Source: Polymyxa betae
Lineage: Eukaryota > Endomyxa > Phytomyxea > Plasmodiophorida > Plasmodiophoridae
Assembly: GCA_003693705.1 (NCBI GenBank)
Contig: RBZT01000986.1
Location: 1 to 58,870, forward strand
DNA: 58,870 nt
Direction: 5' to 3'
Shown here: piece by piece, positions 10,500 to 23,149 of the stretch
Layout: each line of letters opens with the position of its first letter
How positions within the stretch are numbered: position 1 is the stretch's first letter
Position numbers and translations under genes: made by a program
Notes under the pieces: generated by a model
Databases searched by the model: none
Told to the model about the DNA's origin: nothing
Seen by the model: the letters and a program-made list of their open reading frames with translations, nothing else

Positions 10500-12540
10500 C
10501 CTCTCTATCGTTTTAACGAGATCGTTACGATTGTTAAGGCGTTCGAACATGGGCTCACCGAAATCATCGATAAAGTTTCGCTTAAAATTTTGCACTCTAA
10601 ACCTATTCCGAGGGTCACGGAAGTTCACAGGCAGTCACCTTCGAAAAAAGTCCTTTCGATCTGGGTCGGAGCTATTCTGCTCCTTTTGGAGGGTGTTGCG
10701 TTGGCTGGATTGGATGACATGCCGAATGGATGTTTATTTCTCTAATCTGCGCTTGTTACTGCTGATAGTCGAAAGCCTTGTTTCCCTCACCTAACTCCAG
10801 CTGAAGCCTCACAAAGTAAAACTGGCGGCAAGTAACCCGATATCGACCACAGTATTTCATTTTTAACAGCTTTCAGATCTGCTAGCTGAAGCGCTATGCC
10901 AAAGCTGCATGCTGAATCTCGGATGGTGCTTTCGTGGAAACAAATACTCGTTGCTTTCAATGGTGGTCTTTGATGCCAGTGCATGATGTAATGTCATCGG
11001 TTGCTTTGGGAGTTCATAACTCTGGTCACCAACTAATCTGCTGCGTATCTTTCTGCTTCGTTATTTGCCTTCGACAAACGCATTGAATTTTCTCAGTGGC
11101 TTGGAAAGAACGCCACTTATGGCAAGAACGTTCAATTTCTGTCAGGATTGCATAGCCGTGTCGAGCTGTTGGAAACATCAGCTCAAGACCTAAAACCTTG
11201 ACTATCTATCAGCTCTACGTCGTTATATCATCCATTGCACTAACAGAACACGGAACCGGTGGAATCGATAAGACCGTTTGTCGGATGACAGATATAACCT
11301 GACTCGATCTGATCTTGACATTATCTTCGATCTTGGCGAGCCCTTCTCTGGCAAAGTGACATTGAATACCAAAGTGAAAACGGCATTATCTCGCGCCCTA
11401 ACTCAACGATGCAACAGCACATCGCAGAGGAATTTTTAACGTCGCTAAAGAAAGGTCAAATCAAACATTTTTTAACTGAGCATTTATTATTTAAATTGAA
11501 ATATTACAATTGCACGGGCGATGACGATATGGCATATATAAAGAGCACTGCCTTGTCGTTCATTTCATTATCGTCGCATCGCTTTTTTATGGTCGTTCTT
11601 TAAAATCATGAATGCTGTCCAACCGATCGGTAGCAATGATTTTGTCTTCACTCGATTTGGAGTTGGCTGGCAAACATGAGATTTAAGATACTCTTGCAAG
11701 GTCTCGGTGCCACACTCTATCTGGATGTCCAACTTCATGGTCTAGAGCTTTGGGAATATTATGAATTTTTCCGTAACCACGACCAAGGTAAATTCCTCCC
11801 AGAACAGAACTGTTGCATAAAGACCTGTTCATAAGGAGCAGACATTCCGAACGAGTTCTTCAAGGTTTTGGAGTAGAACCTGGTGCCAGACCAATCATGT
11901 TCCTCTTCTGATTCTGATGACCTTGCTGGAGACGCCAGCCAATACATAATATGGAAATATCATATGGTAAAATGAAAAGGTAAAATTGATTACATTCACG
12001 ACTAGGTATAGCAAGTCTACTTTGATGTTGATGTTACTGTTGAAAGGGGTGGGGCCTGGTGTCTATCTCATCTCGCTGTGGAGTCGCTGATCTAGAGCTG
12101 CGAGCTGGTGTCTTCGTCCCACTCTTGGCCATCGTTACCTGGAAGGCCTACCGATGCTACAATTCGATGACCGAAACACAACTGAACTGTTTATCATAAA
12201 CAAAAGTCGATTAAAAACTACTCGGAACATTCCAAGAACGCCCCGGGCCAGTACGACCATTGCGCAATTCACGCACTCCGACTCCGTGGAACCTTCCAGG
12301 CTTGGAATCTTCTAGCAATGTCGAGTCACATTCCAACAGTTACAATTGTAATGATGAATGCAGAAAGATAATATTAGATGGATTACAAGCCCTTATATAT
12401 CACTAAGATCGGAGGTTAGCTCGGAACTCGGAGAGTTTCCGATCAACGGAATTTAGTCAGGTCCGATCCGAGGTTAGTCAAATATTGCGTATATATTGAC
12501 ACAAAGGCGCCGCTATAGCAAAATATATCAAACAAATACA
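10500..12540. other. Gene-poor region with decayed open frames
   Basis: Several short open frames (for instance 10531-10794 on plus and 11759-11947 on minus) show no recognisable motif. Around 11305-11440 a plus-strand frame reads like protein (LTRSDLDIIFDLGEPFSG) but has stops on both sides. Likely decayed sequence. Nothing regulatory stands out. Confidence 0.4.
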
Positions 12541-12542
12541 GA

Positions 12543-12896
12543 CTATGAAGAATACTGGAAGATATTACCTGGTTTTGGCAGTCTTGCCTCGAGACTGGTC
12601 AGGCGCAGCTCTATCCACTGACCATACCACCAAACATCAGAATCTGCATCATGGTCTGTCTCCATCGCCTTCTTCAGGCCATCCCTCGCTGTTTTCAGAT
12701 TGTCCTTGGCCTCGGCAATCTCATTCTTGATCCTGTACCGACATTCGACGACGACATTACGATAATAAGAATAAGGCCGTCGGAGGTGAGGCGAGGCGAG
12801 GGAACGAAGCAATAGAGAGTCGAAGACGAGATGAGAAACGTGTGAATTTTGGAGTTGATCGGAATAATTGCGAAGGGGCCGCTCCTCGCCATTCAT
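12543..12896 (-). CDS. Hypothetical protein with short coiled segment
   Basis: A 117-codon frame starts with an ATG at 12896. Its second half is charged and helix-prone (KNEIAEAKDNLKTARDGLKK) and ends near VWWYGQWIELRLTSLEARL. A possible intron from about 12837 to 12731 would remove the arginine-rich middle and leave about 80 residues. No family is recognised. It sits next to Harbinger-element remains, so it may be transposon-derived. Confidence 0.3.
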   Translation of the reverse strand: MNGEERPLRNYSDQLQNSHVSHLVFDSLLLRSLASPHLRRPYSYYRNVVVECRYRIKNEIAEAKDNLKTARDGLKKAMETDHDADSDVWWYGQWIELRLTSLEARLPKPGNIFQYSS

Positions 12897-13182
12897 AGGG
12901 TAGTTGGGAGACGAGGGGACCAGCGCAGTCCGTGGCTGTTAGGGCTCTTCCCCTATAGGAGTCGTCAGCTGGGGCACAGTACTGTCATGCTCAATGGTCA
13001 TGACACGGAGGCAGTAGAGACGACAGAGACAGTAATTAGGACGACGGAGGCAGTGAGAACAGGTCGACGATGCGAGACGACCGATAGGGAGGTGTTGGTC
13101 AGAATGGCCACGCACTGCGTGTGGACGGTCGTTTGTCTTGGAGGGTGCGGGCCTCTGGCGCAGCCCGGGTTATTCTGTCATG

Positions 13183-13432
13183 GCTACCGGTAGTGTGCAT
13201 GATACTGATCGCATTGCAATGCTTGGCCAATCATTTGATGGAGTCGGTATCAACATTCCAGATGGTCAAATCAATCGCTTCGTCTCTCGGGTCCAGGTTC
13301 TCTGGGAACGAGAACATTCAGAAGTTGCTCTAAGAAAATCGCGATGAGCAAACAAAAATGCGAGAAACGTTGAATCGTGTTGCTTCGATTCAAGAGGCTA
13401 CGTTACAGCTTATGCAAAAGTTCATGTCTCAA
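13183..13432 (+). pseudogene. Possible partner protein of the adjacent Harbinger element
   Basis: The frame from the ATG at 13183 reads RIAMLGQSFDGVGINI and INRFVSRVQVLWEREHSEV, then hits a stop. One frame over, it continues as a coiled segment (EQTKMRETLNRVASIQEATL) to a TAA at about 13432. The join at about 13345 looks like a one-base frameshift. PIF/Harbinger elements carry a second Myb-like protein gene and this convergent neighbour could be its C-terminal end, but no Myb motif is visible. Confidence 0.3.
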
Positions 13433-13447
13433 TAAACTTCCCGATGC

Positions 13448-14220
13448 TTACGATTTCCAAAGATAATCTCTAATAGAATCCCGTTTGCGTTTTGCACCCT
13501 CTCCAGCAATTGCCTGTATCTGTTCATCATCAACACAAGCTCTGGCTTCTTGCCGGATTGTCCCGATCGTCATCTTCAGTATTACGTATCATTCAAGTGA
13601 ATGAAAATATTATGTAAGATAAAACAGGCCCGAGTAATTTTGACCATCTGCATCACTCCTTTTTTTCCGGCCTATTGCTTGTGTTGCCGTTGTTAAGATT
13701 TCCTTTTTGACATGCCGTCGTGAAGCTCGTACGGTGTCATACAGTGGGAAAAGAGCTGATAGCCAGCGTCCGCAATGATCATCATGTTTTTTGGACGCTT
13801 CTGCGCGATCGTTTTCCCGAATTCAAAGCGATTATAAACCCCCTTGTCGTTTTCAGATCCCGGTCGGAGACAATAATCTCGAATACGCATCCGGTAGTCA
13901 ACAACAACCTGTGCATTAATGACAGGATAGCCTTTTCGGCAATACCATCCTTCGAAATCTGCAGCTCGTTCAATCACGATGAGAGAGCCATCAACGGCTA
14001 GACATGTGTCGGGAAATCCACTTATCGCTTCGAAACCCTTCGAAACCTCTTCCCATTCATCGAGCGATTCGGGCAAGCGAATAAATCTACGCCCCAGGCA
14101 TTTGATTAAAACCCGTACAACCTGATCAATAAAGCTCGAAATCTGATTGGCTGGATTGGAAAATTGCGCCACCGCAATTTCTACTTGAACCAGTAATAGC
14201 TCTTGTTATCTTCATGGGGA
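13448..14220 (-). pseudogene. PIF/Harbinger-type DDE transposase, frameshifted
   Basis: The minus strand carries the core of a HARBI1-like nuclease: GFPDTCLAVDGSLIVIE (first catalytic Asp in DG), then WYCRKGYPVINAQVVVDY, then LRPGSENDKGVYN (second Asp region) and IIADAGYQLFSHCMTPY. The frame stops at 13693. A second frame continues into ITRACFILHNIF, the LHN signature near the C terminus, and a third into DDEQIQAI to a stop at 13448. The arginine-rich segment between the ADAGY and LHN motifs is missing or badly eroded. At least two frameshifts make it inactive. The N terminus is cut at about 14220. No terminal inverted repeats were identified. Confidence 0.85.
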
Positions 14221-14350
14221 ATCATATGGAGAGAGACAATCTGATTCAAGAAGCCTTTGCAAGATCAATCATCAATGGATTTGCAACTCTGGCTAATCGC
14301 TGACTGATATAAAAACGTACTAATTTGGAAATCTTGCCGCTTCTACATGC

Positions 14351-14366
14351 TAGGGTTAGGGTTTTT
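14351..14366. repeat. Telomere-like TTAGGG/TTTAGGG motif
   Basis: TAGGGTTAGGGTTTTT between the Harbinger relic and the gamma-adaptin gene, about 410 bp upstream of that gene's start codon. Same class as the motifs near 1475, 5968, 19455 and 20169. Confidence 0.65.
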
Positions 14367-14777
14367 CCCAATAAACAACCGACCTCATTTCAATCTGTAA
14401 TCCAATGACAAAAAATACATCAAAATCGTGGAATCCGGTTTTAGATTCTGGTTTGATTAAACGGCAGTCTGAAAACCTGCAAAACATGACCATGAAGTGA
14501 CAGCATCCGAATCGTTGCCAATATCGAGTAATCATCTTGCATTATAAATGTATGTCTCCATCATAGCACAATTCGTCCTGATCGTCTAAGTATCACGAGA
14601 GGGATTTCGTAAAGAGACGAAAAGCAGCCCGCCCCAAATATAGATAGAAGTGGATGTGGACTGTGAAGTGAACATCATTGTCCATCTGTCTCTCTCTCTC
14701 TCTTCAATATCACATATATAGCCTGTAGTCAGGATCACCATCATCATCTGTCGTCCTGGCTTCAATACTGACATCAA

Positions 14778-17700
14778 ATGGGCATTAAGCTACGAGATCT
14801 CATCCGACAGGTTCGTGCCTGTAAAACCCAGGCTGAGGAGCGCGAGACTGTCGCCAAAGAATGTGCCAATATTCGAACGGCCATGAAATCGGCAGGTATG
14901 CAGATCGGCTGCGATTAGAACTTGATTGTCTGACTTAACTAGACAATGCTGAAAGGCATCAGAGTGTCGCCAAGCTGCTCTTTATCCATATGCTTGGATA
15001 TCCGACCCATTTCGGCCAAGTCGAATGCTTAAAGCTAATCGCCAGCCAATCATTCCCAGAAAAACGTATGGGATATCTGGGTTTAATGGCCATGGTTGAT
15101 GAAAGGCATGAAGTTCTCATGCTTGTCACGAATTCCATTAAACAGTCTGTTTGGTTTTCATAACAATTACGAAACTCTGATTATCGTCGTTTTAGAGATA
15201 TGAACCATGCAAATCCGTTTATTGCTGGATTAGCATTATGTGCTCTGGGCAATTTAGCTTCACCAGAAATGGCGCGTATGCAATCTCTGCCGTTTCTCAT
15301 GCAACGTCTAATGCTTCTCTGCTTAGGCGATCTGCAAACCGAGGTTGAGAAACAGCTGAAGACGTCGTCGAATCCCTACATTCAGAAGAAGGTGTTCCTG
15401 GTTGCTTTGAGATCTATTCAAAGGGTCCCCGATCTGTTGCCGATTTATCTACCATATGTCAAGCAATCATTAACTGATAAGAATCCGTCAATTGTCCTGG
15501 TCGGGTTAGCATTGGCCGTGGAAATGATTCAGATTAAACCAAAGCTGAAGAAGAAATTCGCAAAGGTTTTGCTTGCTTGTTCATCAAACAATGTTTGCCA
15601 AATATTTGTTTGCAGTACGTTGATACTTTGGTGAAATATTTGAAAAATATGATCACATCTGGATATTCACCGGATCGAGATTTTGGAGGAATTAATGATC
15701 CTTTCCTGCAAGTTCGTATCATCAAATTTCTGTGTATTGTCGGAGAGGGCAATGCAGAAGCCAGCGAGCAGATGAACGATGTTCTAGCACAGGTAATCGA
15801 ATACATCTTAATGCTATTATGCGACCAAAATCATTCAGGTTGCCACAAACACAGAGCCATCCAAGAATCCAGGCAATGCTATTCTATATGAATGTGTTAA
15901 AACGGTCATGTCCATTGAAGCAGGTCAGCTGCAGATTGGTCCCTCTTCCCAATCAGTACTGAGCTATAGCAAATGCTTTAGAGTCCGGTTTAAGGGTGAT
16001 GGCCGTCAACATTCTTGGACGATTCTTGTTGAATCGTGACAACAATATTCGATATGTTGCTCTAAATACATTGTGCCAAAGCGTGAAGCAGAACATGCAA
16101 GCGATTCAAAGGCATCGGAACACTATCGTGGAATGTTTAAAAGTCGGTTTGTTAGTGTCGAATGGCTTCGTTCTGGTGCTTATTTCCATTACAGGATTCC
16201 GACGTCTCAATTAGGGCTCGCGCTCTTGATTTGATCTATTGTCTCGTTAATCGATCGAATGTTGAATCCTTGGTTCATGAACTCGTCACCTATTTACAAA
16301 GTCCCAATACCGAGAAAGATTTCCGTAGCGATCTCACCTCGCGAGTGGGTAGAATTGAAATCGAGGATCAGGATTGCTTCTAATGTCTTGTTTCAGGTTA
16401 CCGAAGTCGTTGAACGTTTTGCCCCAAATCCTAGATGGCACATTGACACCCTGATCGAGATATTGAAGATCTCTGGAAATGTGACCAAACTCAAAGGTCT
16501 TCATTTATTAAGACTTTGGAGGTGGTTTAAATGCTGAACTTGTATTGGATAGTTCCTTTTCGATTGGCCATGCTTATCACAGATAATCCTAATCTAAGGC
16601 CATACACGATTTTCACATTGTACAAGAATTTCACCACCGATCAGTCTCAGGTGACTTCAACATCTGATTTGTCCCGTGACATTGATCATGAATGTCTTAG
16701 ACGAACCTTGTCATTGTGTCACTCTGGGCGTTCGGCGAGTTTGGAGATATTCTCATATCGAGTGAAGGCGCTGCATCAGCTAATGAACAGAGCAAGTCTT
16801 CATTTTCACCTGTAATATTGTTTGGTGCATTTATCGACCAATACCTGATTTGCCAGCTATCAGATTTCGGAAGCCACTCTCTTTGCTTCAGTGCGAGATT
16901 GTTTGGCTAAATCTGCCAATCCTCCATCACTGATTAAGCAGTACTGTCTAATGGCGCTGCTGAAATTCTCAGTGCGATTTCCTTCATCTGAGCCCGAAAT
17001 TCGAAATATCCTTTTGCCTTACCGTTCATCAATCAGCACGGAACTACAGGTACTGTTTGCTTGCAGATTTCTGTCGTTTCGCTCAATGCGATTTGGAGGC
17101 TCGCGCCTGTGAATTCACTGTCTTCTTGGGGGATGAACTCTCTACCTTACGACCACCTACATTAGCAACAATGCCTGCAATTACTAAGAAGTCAGTGCTT
17201 CAAGGTATTAAGCTAAAGCCTATCATCGATTCATCTAAAATGGTCGCTGTAGAAGAAATTGGTGAAGCGCCTGAGGACGAGCTAGAGAAGGTAATGCATT
17301 GTCTCATTTGATGGTGATAAAGCCTCATTGATGTCTTAAGGCCGAGCCTTCCCCTGCTCCAGCTTCTTCTACGACCCCAGCTACATCTTCATCTCCTCTG
17401 GATCTTCTCGGTCTTGATATGGGTGTGGGTACTGGTTCTGCTGTTCCAGTCAAGGTTCGAGGGGTTTCACAAATGTGCAATCGTTTGTAATCAATTGATT
17501 GATAGGTGCAAGGCAACCCTGTTGATCTATTAGCTGATATATTTGGTTCAAGCGTTCCATCTCCATCTAATGCTCAACCAGCTGCTGCTAGCAACAGCAT
17601 GCCATTCGATATGTTCGGTTCTGGTGGTGGTTTAGATTTCAGTGCACCCTCGTATGATGATCTAATGATTATGCGTCCGTTGAAATTAATACATTCAAAG

Positions 17701-18115
17701 GCCCTCGTTCGCTGACCTGGAAGCGTTTAACCAAAACGGCATCAAAGTTGTATTCGGTCTCGAGCCAATCAAGTGCCCCGGTGGTCAATTTCGTATCAAC
17801 GCCACATTTAGCAGTTCACGGCCGGATGATATTGAACAATTCGAGTTCAAGGCTGCAGTTCCCAAGGTGATACCATTTGTTGAGGATTGCTGAGATCTAA
17901 TCACTTTGTATTAGTATATTCGTATTCGGTTGAATCCGGCTAGTGGTAGCACATTGTATGGAGAAGGTCGTGGTCCAGCTATTGAGCAGCAGATCGAAGT
18001 GATCAATACGACTCCAGATAAACCATTACTGATGAAAATCAAGATCGATGGCAGCGTTAATGGCACAGCTATATCAGAAACTGGACAGATTAATGAGTTC
18101 CCTTCAGGCCTCTGA
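14778..18115 (+). CDS. AP1G1: AP-1 complex gamma-adaptin large subunit
   Basis: The protein starts [20 protein letters not shown], matching the gamma-adaptin N terminus, and follows the family throughout: [70 protein letters not shown] and [13 protein letters not shown]. The trunk of helical repeats ends near 17115. A flexible hinge follows with clathrin-box-like LDLLGLD and VDLLADIF. The gamma-ear domain (about 17702-18115) ends EFPSGL. AP-1 sorts clathrin cargo between the trans-Golgi and endosomes. About sixteen introns are inferred from frame and homology. Two of them are extremely short, 25 nt (16497-16521) and 31 nt (16552-16582). Removing them gives exactly the residue spacing of animal gamma-adaptin in this segment. 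The gene looks intact and complete. Confidence 0.93.
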
Positions 18116-18255
18116 ACACTTATCAATAAATATCTAACTCCAATTGAGCATTGGCCCGGAGTGAGATCGTGCTGGCCCCTGACAGATCGCTCATTAATAT
18201 CTTGGCGAAGGCGGCCATCGCCCTTCCCGAAACTTTTCCTCTGCTGCAAACAGCG

Positions 18256-19454
<1,199 letters not shown>

Positions 19455-19470
19455 AAACCCTAAACCCTAC
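19455..19470. repeat. Telomere-like AAACCCTAAACCCTAC
   Basis: Two TTTAGGG-type units directly abut the kinase stop codon and lie 16 bp from the stop of the convergent coiled-coil gene. The position between two convergent 3' ends is unlike a promoter element. Confidence 0.7.
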
Positions 19471-19485
19471 ACCCTTGTTGTTTAT

Positions 19486-20055
19486 TCAGACCGCTGTAGC
19501 CGTATTTGATTCCGTCTGTATAGATGCAGATTGTTGATCTCTCATTTGTATCCGTATAGGTTCATGATGTTCTATTCCTGTAGACACATCTAGCTCATGT
19601 TGTAGCTTACGAAGACGTTCTTCCATGATCGAGCTCATCGTACGATGTCGTTGCATCTCATCTTCGAGTTCTTTGATCTCAGCACGACATCGTCTTAGAC
19701 GTAGCTCTTTAGCTAATTCACCTTGTAGATCAGTAATACGAGCTTGTGTACGAGCAGCCTGTTCATTAAGACGATTAACAACATATCTAACTGCATCTTG
19801 ATTAACAGCTTTCTGTCGTGAGAATGCCAATCGTTCTAGACGTCGTGTTAATCCTTCTAGATGAGCTTGAGATTCAGCAAGACCTGTCTCAATTCGTGTT
19901 ATGATGGCGTCTTGAATAGTATCAACAGTTATGGGCTTATTATCGATAGAAGGCTCGGTCACTGATTCAACGATCTCCTGGATCGAGTCGAGCTCGAATT
20001 CAGGTAGTTCTGGCTTCTGGCGGTTGAGAGCTGGCTGCTTGCGTGCTTTACCCAT
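19486..20055 (-). CDS. Coiled-coil protein, 189 residues
   Basis: A single-exon frame from an ATG at 20055. The N terminus is basic (MGKARKQPALNRQKP). From about residue 60 to 155 it is a long charged heptad-like helix (LTRRLERLAFSRQK, AELKEL-type stretches, HRTMSSIMEERLRKLQHEL). The tail is polar. I recognise no family; it could be a cytoskeletal or vesicle-tether subunit. It converges on the kinase gene, 31 bp apart. Its probable promoter holds a TTAGGG-like motif at 20169-20185, which is also upstream of TFIIE-alpha on the opposite strand. Confidence 0.7.
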   Translation of the reverse strand: MGKARKQPALNRQKPELPEFELDSIQEIVESVTEPSIDNKPITVDTIQDAIITRIETGLAESQAHLEGLTRRLERLAFSRQKAVNQDAVRYVVNRLNEQAARTQARITDLQGELAKELRLRRCRAEIKELEDEMQRHRTMSSIMEERLRKLQHELDVSTGIEHHEPIRIQMRDQQSASIQTESNTATAV

Positions 20056-20168
20056 CGTTTAAATTGAATGAAAGATGGGCATGCTCGGGACCATTCAGCA
20101 CCAATCAATGAAATCGACCGAAGGGGTGAGAGGTGGCTCTCACAGCTTGCCTAAGAATATCCATAATT

Positions 20169-20185
20169 GGTTAGGGTTAGGGTTT
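20169..20185. repeat. Telomere-like GGTTAGGGTTAGGGTTT
   Basis: Two TTAGGG units plus flanks, 114 bp upstream of the minus-strand coiled-coil gene and 545 bp upstream of the divergent TFIIE-alpha gene. It sits in a shared divergent promoter region. Confidence 0.7.
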
Positions 20186-20729
20186 CGCCCCATACAGGGA
20201 GAGATTTGTTATTTCAAACCTTCATCATGAACAGAAATTTCAATCGTTTGGGCTCGCAAAAGATGATTTCAATCGACAAGTTCGTGAAATTTTGAGCACC
20301 CAACGAGGGCGCTATTTTTCCAATGATGAGATCCAGCAGATTGAGATCATCGATCGGTTGTGAAACAATCTGTATGTGTTGAACTCGAGCATATATAAAG
20401 AGCAGCTATGAATCTGTATCTGTTCTGCTGAAAGGCGATGCATCTGTAATAATGCCCAAACACAAATTCAGCATGAAACTGTTCTCATCAATTTCATGCA
20501 AATTCATTCATATCTGAATCAATTCGTCTATTTACATTGTTCTGATTCGTTCTATTTTAAATGAAATGAAACTAAACGGGAACTTCCGCAGTCTATCAGA
20601 TCAGATCAATTTCGTGATCTTTGGAGGTCTCATCACCGGGGACGTCTCCCATCATATTGACGTCTGGGGGCGTCACCTGCCAGCCAGAGCTACAACGACG
20701 ACCTCCATAGGACTGCCCGCTGCCGATCC

Positions 20730-21963
20730 ATGAACAGTAAATCGCTCGGCGAACGAATTGCCAGACAGGTCGTTCGTGGGTTCTACGACGATGTTCGTCT
20801 CACTATAGATCCATATTGGATAATCTCTAAAAATCTATTTAGGTTCATGTTGTTGTATTTGATGGTCTCTTACTAGAAACAGCACAGCCGTACTGCCCCC
20901 CATCGGTTATCAGCTAATTCGAATTTATTGAATATGGTTTAGTGTTAATGACACCGATCTCGCTCAGCATCTCAGTCTGCCTCCAAAGCTAGTTCGAACG
21001 TGTCTACAGGCCCTAAAACGCGACGGATTCGTTCAAGAACGCTCCCAGCGTCAAGCAGCGAATGCGAAGAAGGCGACCATCTTCCTCTGGTCGTTCAGCA
21101 GCGAGAGATTCGCCCGAATATTTCGCTATCGTATGCTGATGATTCGTAAACGAGCTAATGCTCTTGCATCACAAGCTATAGCAGATGAAACATTCATCTG
21201 TTCATCAACTGAATGTTTCTATCACACACAGAATCTATCAACCATTGAGGCTATTCAAGCTTGTCGTCGTTTAGGCGTCACCGATTTCATTTGCGAGCAA
21301 TGTCGTAGCCCATTAACAAAACAAACACGAACCACCTCGCTCAATTACGAAGATCTGAAAAGTCGTATTAATCAGCAGATGATGGCGATCGAATCGCTCG
21401 TCTCTCAGCTCGTTCATCTAATCGCTCAAGAGCGTGCTGAACAGGCTGCTCAATCTGAAGCTCCTTCAGAACAAAGACAAGATGGGACTGCAGCTGGTCT
21501 TGAATCTGTTCAAGTTCATATTGAATCTCATGATGCTATGCATGCAAAGACTGTAGCAGCATTAGGTGCAGGACCAGCAGCATCTTCTTCAAATACAACG
21601 AGAACGAAAGCAACGCCTTGGGAGACCAATCGTGTGGTCGATGAACAAGATCTTCTGGAAGATGCAGAACATGATGAGAAGCTCGATGTGACAGCATTCG
21701 AAGAGATTCTCAGACGTCAAGAGATGGAGTTAACGCAGCCTGTAAAACATGAAATCAAAGCTGAACGTCCTGTCGATAGACATCATCGTCATCATCATGG
21801 TGATGAACATTTTGATTCCGTGATGGTGATGATCAGAGGCCAACCTGTCCCATTATCATCTGTCACTGAAGAAATGGCACAGAATATGACCAATGAGGAG
21901 TATCGCGCTTATGAGCATCTCTTAAGCTCTACCGATCTTTATCACGATGAATTTGATTTCTAA
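20730..21963 (+). CDS. GTF2E1: Transcription initiation factor IIE, alpha subunit
   Basis: Three exons: 20730-20792, 20843-20889 and 20943-21963. The first two encode RIARQVVRGFYDD and VHVVVFDGLLLE, the opening of the winged-helix domain. The third continues PPKLVRTCLQALKRDGFV. A zinc ribbon follows (FICSSTEC, then FICEQCRSPL); its first cysteine pair is spaced C-x4-C instead of the usual C-x2-C. The tail holds a long helix, an acidic part, a histidine-rich patch and the conserved C-terminal motif PVPLSSVTEEMAQNMTNEEY. TFIIE-alpha recruits and regulates TFIIH at RNA polymerase II promoters. About 376 residues, near the size of animal TFIIE-alpha. Confidence 0.92.
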
Positions 21964-22060
21964 CGCTTCCAAAGTTAATATATTGATAGATTGCATTGCT
22001 GTATAGGGCTTTATTCACAGATTAGGACATTGCTGGAACATTTCTAACGGCCGATTCAGA

Positions 22061-22867
22061 TCATGATTTGGATTCCGTTTTCCTGCTGTCTAACAGGATT
22101 GTTACTGGACCATCACTAAACAATCATCATCAGATAAGATATCCATTTCACATTTTGAATCCCAACTTAATGATCTCGACATCCATCAAAGCGCCAAATA
22201 CGCCATCTGTTTTCGAATTTAGCAATGGCAACGAACTCCAATAGATTGGAGGACCAACCTTGGACTTTATCGGGTCGATATGCTGCTCGCATTTGTCCTA
22301 CAAAATCCAGATAGAATGTCTTAGCTGGATCTGGAGCCATTGATTTATGAAAGGTTGGTATAGAGCTGTTCTTTAACTCAGCATATAATGTGAACTGAGA
22401 CACTCAATACGATTTCAGTCTTATTGCGGCAGCAACACATTTCAACTCTTTGTAACTTTCATAATATCGAAATTTAGAAAAAAAAAACGAAATTTTGCAA
22501 TTGATGATTGAAAAGCTTAGAAAATGGAAAAGTACCCAGAAGAACGTCTCCATCAATATCGACAACATTCTGCTTCCAAGGTTTAGAATCAGGAGCAGGC
22601 CAGACCTTCAGCTTCAATAACCGTCTCAGTCTAAAAAAAAAATCTCAAACGACTCAGCAAAGAGAAAATCAGACAACGAACATGTAATCAATATCAGATT
22701 GGGTATCTTGTGGTGAGATTCCAATCAGAACACATAATCCACGTTCAATACGAGATACGACATCGCCATCGACCGTGACACTAGCCCTGCTGACACGCTG
22801 CACCACAGCTCGCTGCAAAGATCACAGATTAGTAGGAAAAGACGTAATGGCCCAGAGATCTGACCAT
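22061..22867 (-). CDS. DTD1: D-aminoacyl-tRNA deacylase (DTD), possibly with membrane-anchored N-terminal extension
   Basis: The spliced product reads MRAVVQRVSRASVTVDGDVV, then GLCVLIGISPQDTQ, LKLKVWPAPDSKPW, VSQFTLYAELKNS (the SQxT motif), FHKSMAPDPAKTFY and INDGPVTILLD (the cross-subunit Gly-Pro motif is GPVT). It hydrolyses D-amino acids from mischarged tRNA. Exons: 22867-22865 (only ATG in coding), 22812-22682, 22630-22536, 22402 onward, and two more to the TGA at 22061. The canonical start MRAVVQRV is interrupted straight after ATG by a GT-AG intron. The frame is open upstream of that ATG to another ATG at 23143, adding 92 codons with a strong membrane helix (ILYFLFFLVIVFLGIFFG). So either coding starts with a lone-ATG exon, or the enzyme carries a transmembrane extension. 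Confidence 0.9.
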
Positions 22868-23149
22868 GATGATTGTAGCAGATAAGACAATACCCGAATA
22901 CCGGTAATAATGGCGCAGCGATTTGCCAAAGAAAATCCCCAAAAAAACAATAACGAGAAAGAATAAAAAATACAAAATCCCTCTATTGATAAGAGTCGGA
23001 AATGGACCAAATGGCCAAATGGATCTGAGTCCGTGACATACTGTTCTTTGGAAAAAATCGCTTTGCATCAACACTCTCGATTGATAACGGTCTTGACTCT
23101 GTTCAACACTGTTCTGCTGTGGAAGGTGGTTCTCCTTGATCATCTTCTG

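Noticed and set aside
17325-17516. Minus-strand frame over the gamma-adaptin hinge
   Set aside because: It is the antisense of a low-complexity Pro/Ser/Ala hinge that fits the plus-strand gene.
18151-18255. N-terminal extension of the protein kinase
   Set aside because: The open frame upstream of 18256 has only non-ATG starts; the first ATG gives a normal kinase N terminus.
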